This document shows, one piece after another, positions 1 through 6,629 of a stretch of 64,000 nucleotides of DNA (position 1 is the stretch's first letter; the number at the start of each line of letters is the position of its first letter). The position numbers and the translations under genes are program-made. The notes beneath the pieces were generated by a model, which did not search any database, was not told where the DNA came from, and was given only the letters and a program-made list of their open reading frames with translations. The stretch covers positions 1 through 64,000 of the IMG/VR virus record IMGVR_UViG_3300048999_000052; one strand, given 5' to 3'. Source of the DNA: a virus.

Positions 1-88
1 CAGCATCGAGCTGCCCGATCCGAAGCGGATCCTGCAGGGTGGCGGCTTCACGATCATCGCTGGTGAGCTAGCGCTGAGCTTCGCCTGA
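1..88 (+). CDS. C-terminal end of a rightward gene (cut by window start)
   Basis: Frame 2 is open from the first base and ends with TGA at 86-88, giving 28 residues ending GELALSFA. Leucine, glycine and proline content look like real protein rather than a shadow frame. It is the only rightward gene in the first 27 kb, so it is probably the last gene of a preceding rightward block that converges on the leftward arm. The function cannot be judged from so short a piece. Confidence 0.6.
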   Translation, partial: SIELPDPKRILQGGGFTIIAGELALSFA

Positions 89-90
89 AC

Positions 91-130
91 GCAAAAAAAG
101 ACAAAAAGGCCCCCTCCGAAGAGGGGGCCT
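91..130 (-). terminator. Rho-independent terminator of the leftward arm
   Basis: A perfect 10-base-pair stem (107-116 with 121-130) closes a CGAA tetraloop. Read leftward it is followed by a T-rich tract (complement of 91-106). It lies just 3' of the tRNA and so ends the leftward transcript that carries it. It also faces the convergent rightward gene ending at 88. Confidence 0.85.
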
Positions 131-132
131 CG

Positions 133-209
133 TGGTGGCGGGAATCGGATTCGAACCGACGACCTCTGGGTTATGAGCCCAGCGAGCTACCTAACTGCTC
201 CATCCCGCG
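133..209 (-). tRNA. Initiator tRNA-fMet (anticodon CAT)
   Basis: The leftward strand folds into a 77-base cloverleaf with anticodon CAT and an encoded 3' CCA. Three initiator hallmarks are visible: an unpaired first acceptor position (C1 opposite C72), three consecutive G:C pairs in the anticodon stem (GGG/CCC next to the loop), and a purine-pyrimidine pair A11:U24 in the D stem (GAGC/GCTC). Elongator tRNA-Met lacks these. It has its own downstream terminator (107-130) and lies downstream of another terminator (289-314). A separate promoter is therefore likely but was not identified with confidence. Confidence 0.93.
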
Positions 210-273
210 ACGCCGGTAGGCGCTACCCAGGTATCTGGACACCCACCGCAAGACCAACGTACCGCAGACAAAT

Positions 274-314
274 AAAAAAGGCCAGGAGGCCCCCTGACCC
301 GAAGGTCAGGGGGC
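274..314 (-). terminator. Rho-independent terminator after the leftward gene block
   Basis: An 11-base-pair perfect stem (289-299 with 304-314) closes a CGAA loop. Read leftward it is followed within a few bases by a T-rich stretch (complement of 274-280). It ends the transcript of the zinc-ribbon gene whose stop is at 320 and separates it from the tRNA. Confidence 0.85.
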
Positions 315-319
315 TCTGT

Positions 320-661
320 TCACATCTTCAAAGCTCGGGTGGCCTCGCGCTCCTTCCCGCAGGTATCACACAGGGTCAGGTACCAGCCCCGATGCAGCTT
401 GGTCTTGGCTGGCTCCCCGCAGTTCTCGCAGGTCTTGTTGGCCTGCCGCTCGGCGTCAGCGACCAGTTTGTCCATCTGCTCGCGCTGCTCTGGCTCAGCG
501 TCCTCAGAGAAGGAGAAGTAGTACCGCAGCTCGCCGAACTTCTCTTTGATCTGAGCGACCTTGTAGCCCGGATCGATCTTCAGCAGCTCAGCGTGCAGCT
601 TCTCGATGATTGGCTGCCAGCCCTTGCCGACGTGATTGCGCTCCAAATCGAAATCAGCCAC
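320..661 (-). CDS. Phage zinc-ribbon protein, 113 aa
   Basis: Two CxxC pairs near residues 78-81 and 98-101 form a C-terminal zinc ribbon. The N-terminal half has a pattern I recall from many phage hypotheticals (GW..II..L, then IKEKFGELRYY). GTG at 661 is taken as start because the upstream gene stops at 663 and a GGAG site lies at the right distance; the longer frame would overlap it with poor-looking sequence. No enzyme motif is seen. Last gene of the leftward arm before the terminator and tRNA; function unknown. Confidence 0.8.
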   Translation of the reverse strand: MADFDLERNHVGKGWQPIIEKLHAELLKIDPGYKVAQIKEKFGELRYYFSFSEDAEPEQREQMDKLVADAERQANKTCENCGEPAKTKLHRGWYLTLCDTCGKEREATRALKM

Positions 662-662
662 T

Positions 663-974
663 TCACACTCCGGGGTTGCTATGGATCGGCTTGTTCGCTG
701 CGCCCTGCCAGCGGTATGACTTCCGGCCATTGGCGGGGCGGTGAAAGTAGTGCTGGACGCAGCTGTCCTTGTCGTGTTCTTCCTTGGTGACGTAGTGGCC
801 GTGCGGTACGGACCAGATCAGCTCTGCTCCGCACTCCAGGCAGCTGGTGGGCTTGTGCTTGCGCATCGCCCGGCCCCAGTCCTTGGGGTACTTCATCGAT
901 GGCGGGTAGATCCAGAAGTTCGGGACGAGTGGCTTGTCCTTGGGTTTGCCTGGACCCTCACCTCTTCGTGCCAT
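663..974 (-). CDS. Small zinc-binding protein, 103 aa
   Basis: ATG at 974 has a strong ribosome binding site (GGAGG) just upstream. The middle contains a CxxC (SCLECGAEL) followed by histidines and a further Cys (HDKDSCVQHYFH), a plausible zinc site. The basic N-terminus (ARRGEG, then KPKDK) suggests nucleic-acid contact, which is inference. It is adjacent to the next gene with no gap, so the two are probably translationally coupled. Confidence 0.8.
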   Translation of the reverse strand: MARRGEGPGKPKDKPLVPNFWIYPPSMKYPKDWGRAMRKHKPTSCLECGAELIWSVPHGHYVTKEEHDKDSCVQHYFHRPANGRKSYRWQGAANKPIHSNPGV

Positions 975-1000
975 GTTCCTCCAATAGCGAAAGGAGGGAA

Positions 1001-1029
1001 GGCCCCTCCCCAGGGACTCGGGAGGGGCC
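1001..1029 (-). terminator. Strong stem-loop, terminator-like without a good T-tract
   Basis: Ten-base inverted repeat (1001-1010 with 1020-1029) around a 9-base loop, in the 141-base gap between the genes starting at 974 and ending at 1116. No clear T-run follows on the leftward strand, so termination is uncertain. It could instead be a processing or leader structure for the 974 gene. Confidence 0.45.
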
Positions 1030-1115
1030 AACCTTCAGTAGGACACGTCGGTTTCCCCTGAACTAGGCAGCGTGGCTACCCCGGGGCCTTACCGACAAGC
1101 AGGCCAACGCGTGCC

Positions 1116-1334
1116 CTACTGAGCTTCAGGGACGCCGATGTCGTACACCAAGGTGTACTCATCATCAGTTAGGCCAAAGCGGAGTTCAATCCACTCTTCG
1201 GCCATCAAGGACGCGGCGATGACGTCGTACTCGTTGTAGGTCTGGGTGGCGCCGACCTGTTCACCGCCCTCGTAGATGTAGACCACCAAGCCGTGTTCCC
1301 AGCGCTTGGTCCGGAACGCGAAGACCCGGTTCAC
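1116..1334 (-). CDS. Hypothetical protein, 72 aa
   Basis: Small acidic alpha/beta-type protein with many aromatic residues (HGLVVYIYEGG, then TLVYDIGVPEAQ). No cysteine, signal or membrane segment. It overlaps the upstream gene by the tetramer ATGA (1331-1334), so it is probably translated by coupling with the 152-residue gene. Family not recognised. Confidence 0.75.
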   Translation of the reverse strand: MNRVFAFRTKRWEHGLVVYIYEGGEQVGATQTYNEYDVIAASLMAEEWIELRFGLTDDEYTLVYDIGVPEAQ

Positions 1335-1789
1335 AGCCGTTCGCCCGCGATGGCCTCGCAGATCTCCCGGATCGAGTTCGCCGTGTTGTGCGCGTCGAAC
1401 AGGCAGTTCGATGCGACGCGAGTGATGCCTAGTTCTCGGCGGGCGAACTGTGGAATGGTCACCAGCGTGCCGTTGACGTCGACCTCGACGATCTGACCAC
1501 CGAGGTCATACTCGACGAACTTCGCGCCAGCGGCGTAGGCGACGTTGCCAGCGAAGCACCGGTAGGTGTTGCACATGGTCTTGTCCTGCCGCCGCTTCCA
1601 GGCCGCCCACACGCCCTGGCGCCAATCCCGCTTGTGGTAAGGCAGCTCGCTCTGGTTCAGCACCCACTCCAGGTGCTTACGCAGCAGCGGGATATCGCAG
1701 TCCGGCGAGTACAGATCGGCAGCGGTGAAGTCGACACCACCGTGGCGGTAGGAGATGCTGCCGTCCGGGTTGTTGCGGATCGTGGTCAT
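1331..1789 (-). CDS. Hypothetical protein, 152 aa
   Basis: Compact soluble protein. A central stretch with KTMCNTYRCFAGNVAYAAG and the C-terminal part (ARRELGIT, then NCLFDAHNTANSIREICEAI) resemble small phage proteins known only as hypotheticals in actinophages; I recall no function. It is flanked by four-base overlaps on both sides, placing it firmly in the leftward operon. The three Cys are not arranged as a clear zinc site. Confidence 0.8.
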   Translation of the reverse strand: MTTIRNNPDGSISYRHGGVDFTAADLYSPDCDIPLLRKHLEWVLNQSELPYHKRDWRQGVWAAWKRRQDKTMCNTYRCFAGNVAYAAGAKFVEYDLGGQIVEVDVNGTLVTIPQFARRELGITRVASNCLFDAHNTANSIREICEAIAGERL

Positions 1790-2082
1790 GCGGTCTCCGA
1801 CAACTGATTCGCGCGCAGCCAGTGGGTACGGGCCTTCACCCGCTTGGGGGATTCAGCCCGTACCTTGCAGGCGCGCTGCCAAGGAGTCAGTCGCTCGTCG
1901 GCCGACAGCGTCTTGTCCTCGGCGTTCTTCTGGTTGAGCTTGTGTGCGGCCAGCTGGGCAGCGGCCCGGTCCTTCTTGCGACCCTGCCCAGCCGTCCAGG
2001 AGCTAGAGCGGCGAGCTTTCAGCGCGGCGTTGGTCATCCGCTTGCTCGCCGGGTTGCCCTTGTTCGCGTTCTGCTTCGGCAC
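1786..2082 (-). CDS. Basic hypothetical protein, 98 aa
   Basis: Very rich in Lys, Arg, Ala and Gln with hardly any hydrophobic core (RRSSSWTAGQGRKKDRAAAQ). It is probably disordered or helical and nucleic-acid binding (inference). Starts at GTG 2082 behind GAGAGGA. Its first 80 bases overlap the end of the upstream gene in another frame; both frames have good start signals. Confidence 0.7.
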   Translation of the reverse strand: MPKQNANKGNPASKRMTNAALKARRSSSWTAGQGRKKDRAAAQLAAHKLNQKNAEDKTLSADERLTPWQRACKVRAESPKRVKARTHWLRANQLSETA

Positions 2083-2314
2083 CGTGGTTCCTCTCGATGA
2101 CGCCGGCCATGTCCCAGCCCAGGATCAACTTATTGAAACAGAGGCGATGGTAGTTAGTGACTTCCTCCTGACCACCAAGGTGTGGAATCTGAACGCCGTG
2201 ATCATCCGTAGCGAACGGGATCCCGCAGAACTGACACGGCTCGGTCAGCGGAATCGGAATCTCGTAGTCGGGGTGGTTAACCGGCGCACCCCAGGACTCA
2301 CCGAACCAACGCAT
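2003..2314 (-). CDS. Zinc-binding HNH-like small protein, 103 aa
   Basis: ATG 2314 follows GGAGG with six bases spacing and overlaps the stop of the lipoprotein gene as TAATG. A zinc-type pattern CQFCGIPF ... H ... YHRLCFNKL is seen in residues 25-62, like the metal-binding part of HNH folds but without a convincing catalytic HH pair. The last 26 residues are low-complexity acidic and overlap the next gene, so the folded part is about 75 residues. Confidence 0.7.
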   Translation of the reverse strand: MRWFGESWGAPVNHPDYEIPIPLTEPCQFCGIPFATDDHGVQIPHLGGQEEVTNYHRLCFNKLILGWDMAGVIERNHGAEAEREQGQPGEQADDQRRAESSPL

Positions 2315-2448
2315 TACCAACCTCCTGGGCCGGGACCGTGCCCGTCACTCTCACAGGCTGCCATTGCCAGCAGTCCGGCGGTAAGCAGGAGGGCCAGCTT
2401 GAACCCGCGGCCGGGGAACCGGCACTGCAGGTACGTCAGAAGCGTCAT
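2314..2448 (-). CDS. Small lipoprotein, 44 aa
   Basis: ATG 2448 stands 8-10 bases after AAGGGGTGAG. The protein has a basic N-terminus, a hydrophobic run and a lipobox (LLAMAAC with Cys at residue 32) followed by a short Gly/Pro-rich tail, the plan of a bacterial lipoprotein. Mature length would be only 13 residues. Its stop TAA overlaps the ATG of the next gene, and its first 98 bases overlap the 94-residue gene in another frame. A surface or exclusion role is possible but unproven. Confidence 0.7.
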   Translation of the reverse strand: MTLLTYLQCRFPGRGFKLALLLTAGLLAMAACESDGHGPGPGGW

Positions 2449-2635
2449 TGTTTCTCACCCCTTCCCGGATGTTGAACGAACGGATCCGGGTAGCGATGAG
2501 AATGGATAGCCCCACAGCACCACGCTGTTGGACGGCTCGGACTTCAGCTTTGAGCTGGTCGGCTACGCGCGCGCCCAGCTCGGCCTTGTCTTGTTGGAAC
2601 TGCCTGGCCTCCGGCCAGAGTCCCTCCTTGATCAT
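2351..2635 (-). CDS. Hypothetical protein, 94 aa
   Basis: ATG 2635 overlaps the upstream stop (ATGA). The N-terminal 40 residues are a charged, probably coiled-coil helix (EARQFQQDKAELGARVADQ), followed by a moderately hydrophobic segment (GAVGLSILIATRIRSF). The last third is Pro/Arg-rich and lies over the lipoprotein gene, so the functional part may end earlier. No known family. Confidence 0.6.
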   Translation of the reverse strand: MIKEGLWPEARQFQQDKAELGARVADQLKAEVRAVQQRGAVGLSILIATRIRSFNIREGVRNNDASDVPAVPVPRPRVQAGPPAYRRTAGNGSL

Positions 2636-2805
2636 TGCCTCTCTTTCTTGATGAGTTGGCAGTGGCGCTCAAACTCGCGCCAAGCTGCAGGTCGGGTGAC
2701 GGCATCGGATTCGAAGTCGCCACACGAGCAGTGGACGTTGTACTTGTTGCTGATCGGGTTGTGGCCCTCGGGCCAGGTGGTTTTCCCGGCCCGAGGGATG
2801 TGCAC
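2632..2805 (-). CDS. Small Cys/His protein, 57 aa
   Basis: GTG at 2805 follows GGAGGAG; the longer open frame upstream is a shadow of the 165-residue gene. Contains VHCSCGDFESD and a later HC, a possible zinc site similar to SWIM-like CxCx(n)HxC motifs (C-S-C ... FERHC). SWIM domains bind DNA or protein; the match here is by eye only. Confidence 0.7.
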   Translation of the reverse strand: MHIPRAGKTTWPEGHNPISNKYNVHCSCGDFESDAVTRPAAWREFERHCQLIKKERQ

Positions 2806-2813
2806 GCTAGGCG

Positions 2814-3311
2814 TTACTCCTCCTTTGGTTTGGCCAGCATGTCTTCGGTGACGACGTACTCCCGAATACCTGGCGTCATGGTGAACTTGATGTCCGAGGT
2901 CAGGTCGAAGGTGATGGACGTGTTCTGCACGATCTTGGCGTCGTGCGCGTCCAGAACCTCTGTCCAGACCTGGTACTCCTGGTACTTGGTCAGCGGGCCA
3001 CGCTCCGCGCATTTGCGCGTCTTCTCGCCAGCCAGTTCGATCAGGTCGCCTGCCTTCAGCCTGACGATCCGGGTCGTGACGTTAGTGACCAACTTGGCGT
3101 ACTCCGCTCCAGGAGCACCGAGGTCCTTGATATCGGCGGCGTTTTTGAGCGCCTCCTCCCAAACCAAGATGTCTTGGATGGTGGTGGTTGGCCGCCGGAG
3201 CGTTCTCAGGTTCCTGCGCTCCGCATCAACGATCGCCTTATCCTCAGCAGGCATGGAGTTGTAGGCATCGTTGATTGCGTTGATCCGATTCTTTCGCTCC
3301 TCGGCCGTCAT
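2814..3311 (-). CDS. Hypothetical protein, 165 aa
   Basis: Soluble, mixed-charge protein. The N-terminal half looks helical (ERKNRINAINDAYNSMPAED) and the C-terminal half beta-rich (FDLTSDIKFTMTPGIREYVV). Starts at ATG 3311, where no clear ribosome binding site is visible in the usual window; no alternative in-frame ATG/GTG exists before a stop. No cysteine motif apart from a single KCAERG. Function unknown. Confidence 0.75.
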   Translation of the reverse strand: MTAEERKNRINAINDAYNSMPAEDKAIVDAERRNLRTLRRPTTTIQDILVWEEALKNAADIKDLGAPGAEYAKLVTNVTTRIVRLKAGDLIELAGEKTRKCAERGPLTKYQEYQVWTEVLDAHDAKIVQNTSITFDLTSDIKFTMTPGIREYVVTEDMLAKPKEE

Positions 3312-3374
3312 CGTTACGCTTGCGGCGCTGGTGGTCTCCCCACCCGTCGCGTCGGACGGGGCCTCACCAGCACT

Positions 3375-3713
3375 CTAATTGCAGCAGTCGCCCGCGGCGT
3401 CCAAGTCCTTGAAGTTGTCGCCGCACCGGCCGCACATCCACAACTGGTAGCGGGTGAAGTTCGCGTCGGACTCCGCGACCGGGATCGAGCAGCCGTTGTA
3501 GCACCGGTCAGCAACGAGCCGCTCCGGCGGACGGTAGTCCGGGTTCATCGATTCGTTGGCGGTCTCGAAGTCCGGGTACTCCTCGATGGACCCGAAGTAG
3601 TCCTTGTCCTTGTCCACCCAACCGTCGATCCGCTGCGGAGCGCCGGGCATCCTGGTGCCCTGGCAGTTCTTGCAGTCGTAGAAGGTGCCGGGCTTAACGG
3701 GCTTGGCGAGCAT
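3375..3713 (-). CDS. Tandem zinc-ribbon paralogue A, 112 aa
   Basis: Has an N-terminal CxxC (DCKNCQ), a middle IDGWVDKDKDYF segment, a RCYNGC pair and a C-terminal CGRCGDNFKDLDAAGDCC. The same order (CxxC, GWxDxD, CGxC...LDxAxDCC) occurs in the next gene upstream, so the two are paralogues. The stop is followed by a 63-base gap. ATG overlaps the neighbour's stop by one base. Likely zinc-binding; target unknown. Confidence 0.8.
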   Translation of the reverse strand: MLAKPVKPGTFYDCKNCQGTRMPGAPQRIDGWVDKDKDYFGSIEEYPDFETANESMNPDYRPPERLVADRCYNGCSIPVAESDANFTRYQLWMCGRCGDNFKDLDAAGDCCN

Positions 3714-4081
3714 TACTTCTCCTCGTCTGAGCAGCAGTCGGCTGCTTGATCTAGCGTGAGGTACTGGGTCGTACAGACCCCACAGATGTGGATGACGTCG
3801 AAGGCCTCCATCTCCCAGCCGTCATCGGAGTCGTGCTTGTAGCTTGGGCACTCCAGGTAGGACGCGTCAGACAGGGTGTCTTCGTCCCAGTCGTTGGCCT
3901 CAGCTGCGTCGTACTTGTCGTCGTAGTCGTCGGCATCGGCGACCCAGGCGCCGTCTTCATCCCTCCAGCCCTCGATGATGTCCAGATTGCCCTTGCGGAC
4001 TTTCCGATGCTTCCTATCCCCGTCGAGGTTGTCGCAACCTTCGCAAGTGTGGAAGTCACCCTTGATCTGCATCGCCCGCAT
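3713..4081 (-). CDS. Tandem zinc-ribbon paralogue B, 122 aa
   Basis: Parallel to the preceding protein: TCEGCD near the N-terminus, IIEGWRDEDGAW, then an Asp-rich insert (DADDYDDKYDAAEAND), then ICGVCTTQYLTLDQAADCC at the C-terminus. The Asp-rich insert is the main difference. Starts at ATG 4081 inside the end of the upstream gene (26-base overlap). Probably arose by tandem duplication; zinc binding is inferred from Cys spacing. Confidence 0.8.
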   Translation of the reverse strand: MRAMQIKGDFHTCEGCDNLDGDRKHRKVRKGNLDIIEGWRDEDGAWVADADDYDDKYDAAEANDWDEDTLSDASYLECPSYKHDSDDGWEMEAFDVIHICGVCTTQYLTLDQAADCCSDEEK

Positions 4082-4358
4082 GTTCGTCCTTCAGGTCAGG
4101 GCAGTCTGCAGGGTCAAGATCACCCATGAACTTGTCGCAGACCGCACACACGACTTGGTGCCAGCAGTGTTTCCAACCCTCCAAGCCTTCGTCGCCGCAC
4201 TTGATCCCAATCTGTGCTCCCCAGCCGATCTTCTCGATCGTCGGCTTATGCGGTACGCCAGATCTGCCCCGGCACCAACGCCAGGTGTCTTTCTTCTTCC
4301 GACCCAAACGCGGTCGTACTGGATGCTGGTCGGGCTTGTACCTCCTCTTGCTGCTCAT
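4056..4358 (-). CDS. Tandem zinc-ribbon paralogue C, 100 aa
   Basis: The basic N-terminus (SSKRRYKPDQHPVRPRLGRKK) is unlike paralogues A and B. The C-terminal VCAVCDKFMGDLDPADC keeps the CxxC ... LDxAxC core of both, suggesting a diverged third copy. Gly/Trp/His-rich middle (EGWKHCWHQV). Starts at ATG 4358; leftward order C-B-A. Function unknown. Confidence 0.75.
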   Translation of the reverse strand: MSSKRRYKPDQHPVRPRLGRKKKDTWRWCRGRSGVPHKPTIEKIGWGAQIGIKCGDEGLEGWKHCWHQVVCAVCDKFMGDLDPADCPDLKDEHAGDADQG

Positions 4359-4364
4359 GCCAGC

Positions 4365-5165
4365 TCACCATTTGTCGTTTAGATCTTCACCGGGCTTGAG
4401 GTGGATGGCACCGATGCCGGGCGCGCGCTCGGTCAGCACCTTGTTCCGGATCGAACCCTCCTTCGCGTCCAGCGAGACCACCGCCATCACGCCGAGGTGG
4501 GAGGCCACCGCCCGTAGGAAGCTGGCGACAACCAAGTCGATCCGAGCCTCACGCTCTTCGAGCGGCATCACCTTCAACTGGTCCTTGAGCACCTGGGGCA
4601 TCGGCGGCAGATCAGGCCGGTTGCCTTCAGTAGCCGACATGGCGTCCTCGGCCATCGTGGTGTCCAACCACATCGTCGAGACGACCTCAACGAAGTTGCT
4701 GTGCTCCAAACCGTGACCGAGCCGCTGGCCCCAGTTGACTTTCGGGCCGTCGAGGTCGAACAGCAACATGTCCTCGGCCATCTCGCCGGTCCGCGCCCAG
4801 GCATAGACCGCGATGGCCTCATGGATCATCCCCGGACTCAGCCAGTCCGGACGGGTCTCCAGCGCCTCATTCATCTCGTTGTCGGCCCAGGGTTTACCCG
4901 TACCAGGCGAGATCAGCAGATCGCTGTGGTAGGTCTCCATTGCCAGCCAGATCTCATCCGCACCCATTCCGGTGATGGAGAACTTGAGCAACATCTGCAG
5001 GATGTTCTCGTTGGGTTCGGCCACCATCGTGCCCACGGTCTTGTTGCGCCGGCGGATCTCGATCGTGAGCGGGCTGTCCGGCTCAGTTGGGTAGGCCTCG
5101 ACTAGTGCCTCCTTGCTCTTCTTGACGCGTTCAATAAAGACTTCGAGGTTCTCCTGAACAGTCAT
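4365..5165 (-). CDS. Hypothetical protein, 266 aa
   Basis: ATG 5165 overlaps the upstream stop (ATGA); the longer frame to 5240 would lie over the Lsr2-like gene. A mostly helical acidic protein with RVKKSKEALVEAYPTEPD near the N-terminus and a long hydrophobic helix near residue 220 (LVVASFLRAVASHLGVMAVV). No Cys motif or nucleotide-binding motif. One of the larger soluble proteins of the arm; family not recognised. Confidence 0.8.
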   Translation of the reverse strand: MTVQENLEVFIERVKKSKEALVEAYPTEPDSPLTIEIRRRNKTVGTMVAEPNENILQMLLKFSITGMGADEIWLAMETYHSDLLISPGTGKPWADNEMNEALETRPDWLSPGMIHEAIAVYAWARTGEMAEDMLLFDLDGPKVNWGQRLGHGLEHSNFVEVVSTMWLDTTMAEDAMSATEGNRPDLPPMPQVLKDQLKVMPLEEREARIDLVVASFLRAVASHLGVMAVVSLDAKEGSIRNKVLTERAPGIGAIHLKPGEDLNDKW

Positions 5166-5578
5166 CAGCTCAACAGGCTCCCGTGCATCCGGTTGTGGTG
5201 ATTCCCCAAGTGCTGGGGGTAGTCGAATGATCGCTCGCACTTGGTGCCTGACATCTGATCGACTTGCGGACAGATGTACTTGCCCTCCTCGTTCTTGTAC
5301 TTCTCGAACGATCCCCTGGGTAGCTCCGACTGGGACCGCCGCTTGTAGTTCCTGCCGCTGGGTGGTCGCCCCGGACCACGGCGACGCTTCTGCTCAGAGG
5401 CCGAGAAGAGGGGCTGGAGCAGATCGCGGACCTTGTCCATGCAAGGGTTACAGAGCTCGACTAGGTAGTCGACTCCATTCCACGTCCAGTCCCTTTCCTC
5501 GGGGGCCTCTTCATCCTCATCGCTCCACTTGCGCTTGCACCAGTCGCAGATGATGAGGACTTGCACTTGCTTGGCCAT
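5165..5578 (-). CDS. Lsr2-like protein with zinc site, AT-hook and C2H2 finger, 137 aa
   Basis: Residues 1-60 follow the Lsr2 dimerisation-domain pattern (start MAKQVQV, then WTWNGVDYLVEL in place of the FGLDGVTYEIDL I recall for Lsr2), with two CxxC pairs added at 11-14 and 43-46. Residues 66-77 (RRRGPGRPPSGR) are an AT-hook with a GRP core. Residues 103-132 form a C2H2 finger: C103, C114, F117, L124, H127 and H132 in classical spacing. Lsr2 is the actinobacterial xenogeneic silencer of AT-rich DNA, so this may bind DNA and antagonise or mimic the host protein (inference). ATG 5578 has AGGAG upstream. Confidence 0.75.
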   Translation of the reverse strand: MAKQVQVLIICDWCKRKWSDEDEEAPEERDWTWNGVDYLVELCNPCMDKVRDLLQPLFSASEQKRRRGPGRPPSGRNYKRRSQSELPRGSFEKYKNEEGKYICPQVDQMSGTKCERSFDYPQHLGNHHNRMHGSLLS

Positions 5579-5649
5579 CGGTTCTCCTGACACCTACGGG
5601 TGTGCCGGTCGTCTTCCGGCTGAACCTACTGCTTCTCAAAAGGAGGGTC

Positions 5650-5880
5650 TTACTCGATCACAACGGCGGCCAGTTCGCCCCGGGGGTAGGTACGAAGGGT
5701 GACTTCCTCGGCAGGGTACAGGAAGGCCCAGTTCTGGCCGAGACAACGGAAGGCAGCCTCATAGGCCGCCTCTTCGGTTTCAGCCCAGATGCTGACCCAA
5801 CCGTCCGGGTGCGCATCTTCGAAGTAGGGATGTGGCTCGTGCTCGTACTTGGTGCCGAACGTGACCCGGTATTCCTTCAC
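5650..5880 (-). CDS. Hypothetical protein, 76 aa
   Basis: Single small alpha/beta domain with a conserved-looking ETEEAAYEAAFRCLG helix after a WVSIWA strand, resembling small ferredoxin-like phage proteins that start with a strand and a Glu/Ala helix. No Cys pair. ATG 5880 overlaps the upstream stop. The 71 bases downstream hold two short hairpins before the Lsr2-like gene. Function unknown. Confidence 0.75.
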   Translation of the reverse strand: MKEYRVTFGTKYEHEPHPYFEDAHPDGWVSIWAETEEAAYEAAFRCLGQNWAFLYPAEEVTLRTYPRGELAAVVIE

Positions 5881-6077
5881 TCGAACTCCAGTACGTACTC
5901 GTCGGCGTTCTCCGGGTGAAGTTTGGCGGTGACCCGGACGCTGAGACTGGGATCGGAATTCGTATCCAGGACGACGGTGAAGTCATCCATCACGAAGACC
6001 TCATCCATCCGGTCCCGGAACTCTTCCAACGCGTCCGTGAGTACCTTCATGCACTCGAAGGGAACCTGCTTAGCCAC
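5877..6077 (-). CDS. Hypothetical protein, 66 aa
   Basis: Helix at the N-terminus (ECMKVLTDALEEFRDRMDEV) followed by three beta strands ending in DEYVLEFE. Acidic, soluble, overlapping both neighbours by 4-8 bases. No recognised family; likely part of the same translationally coupled set as the genes at 5650 and 6070. Confidence 0.7.
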   Translation of the reverse strand: MAKQVPFECMKVLTDALEEFRDRMDEVFVMDDFTVVLDTNSDPSLSVRVTAKLHPENADEYVLEFE

Positions 6078-6309
6078 CGAACTTCACCCACCACTTCAGG
6101 CCGTCGTGGTGGGCAGCCACCACGTTGTCATTGATACGCAGAACAACATCGGCAGTGACGATCGCCGCGATGCCCTGCAGAGCGACTTCTGTTGCCTCCA
6201 ATGCTTCCTGGATCTCTTCGAGATCGTTGAGTTGCCAGACCTTTTCGTCTCCCGACGCAGCCCGGGCTGGACCCTTCTTAGGCTCTAACTTCTTCTCTGG
6301 GGCGGGCAC
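6070..6309 (-). CDS. Hypothetical protein, 79 aa
   Basis: GTG 6309 is preferred because the upstream gene stops at 6315 and GGAG precedes it by eight bases; the frame could also start at 6360. The N-terminus is Lys/Pro-rich and disordered (PEKKLEPKKGPARAASGD), followed by a helix (DLEEIQEALEATEVALQGIAA) and a strand-rich end. Function unknown. Confidence 0.7.
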   Translation of the reverse strand: MPAPEKKLEPKKGPARAASGDEKVWQLNDLEEIQEALEATEVALQGIAAIVTADVVLRINDNVVAAHHDGLKWWVKFGG

Positions 6310-6314
6310 CTGAC

Positions 6315-6608
6315 CTACTCCAGAGCTGATTTCAGAATTGTCTGAACGTTGTTGCGCCACATCTCCTTGGAGCCGTCCGGGAGCTGTGCCCAGTCCGTTC
6401 CGGTCGAGGAGAAGTAGTTGATGCAGGCCCGTTCCACCGTGCGGGGGTCATACATGTGGTCGGTGAAGGCCTGGATGGCAGCATCAGCTGCCTGCTCTGC
6501 GGTGAAGGTGTCCCCGATGTGGTTGGCGAACCCCATCCGGGTTTCTTCCTTGGAGACCACCGCTTGAGTCAGCTCGGACAGAACGGCTGACTCTTGATTG
6601 TCGGACAA
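6315..6608 (-). CDS. Hypothetical protein, 97 aa
   Basis: All-helical acidic protein (TAEQAADAAIQAFTDHMYD, then ERACINYFSSTGTDW). ATG 6608 is preceded by AGGAGG with correct spacing in the 21-base gap to the membrane gene. No cofactor or metal motif. Not recognised. Confidence 0.75.
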   Translation of the reverse strand: MSDNQESAVLSELTQAVVSKEETRMGFANHIGDTFTAEQAADAAIQAFTDHMYDPRTVERACINYFSSTGTDWAQLPDGSKEMWRNNVQTILKSALE

Positions 6609-6629
6609 AATTCCTCCTGTTAGGGCTTG

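Noticed and set aside
2314-2635. Rz/Rz1 spanin pair
   Set aside because: Partner lacks an N-terminal membrane helix and the location is far from the lysis genes; kept only as an observation.
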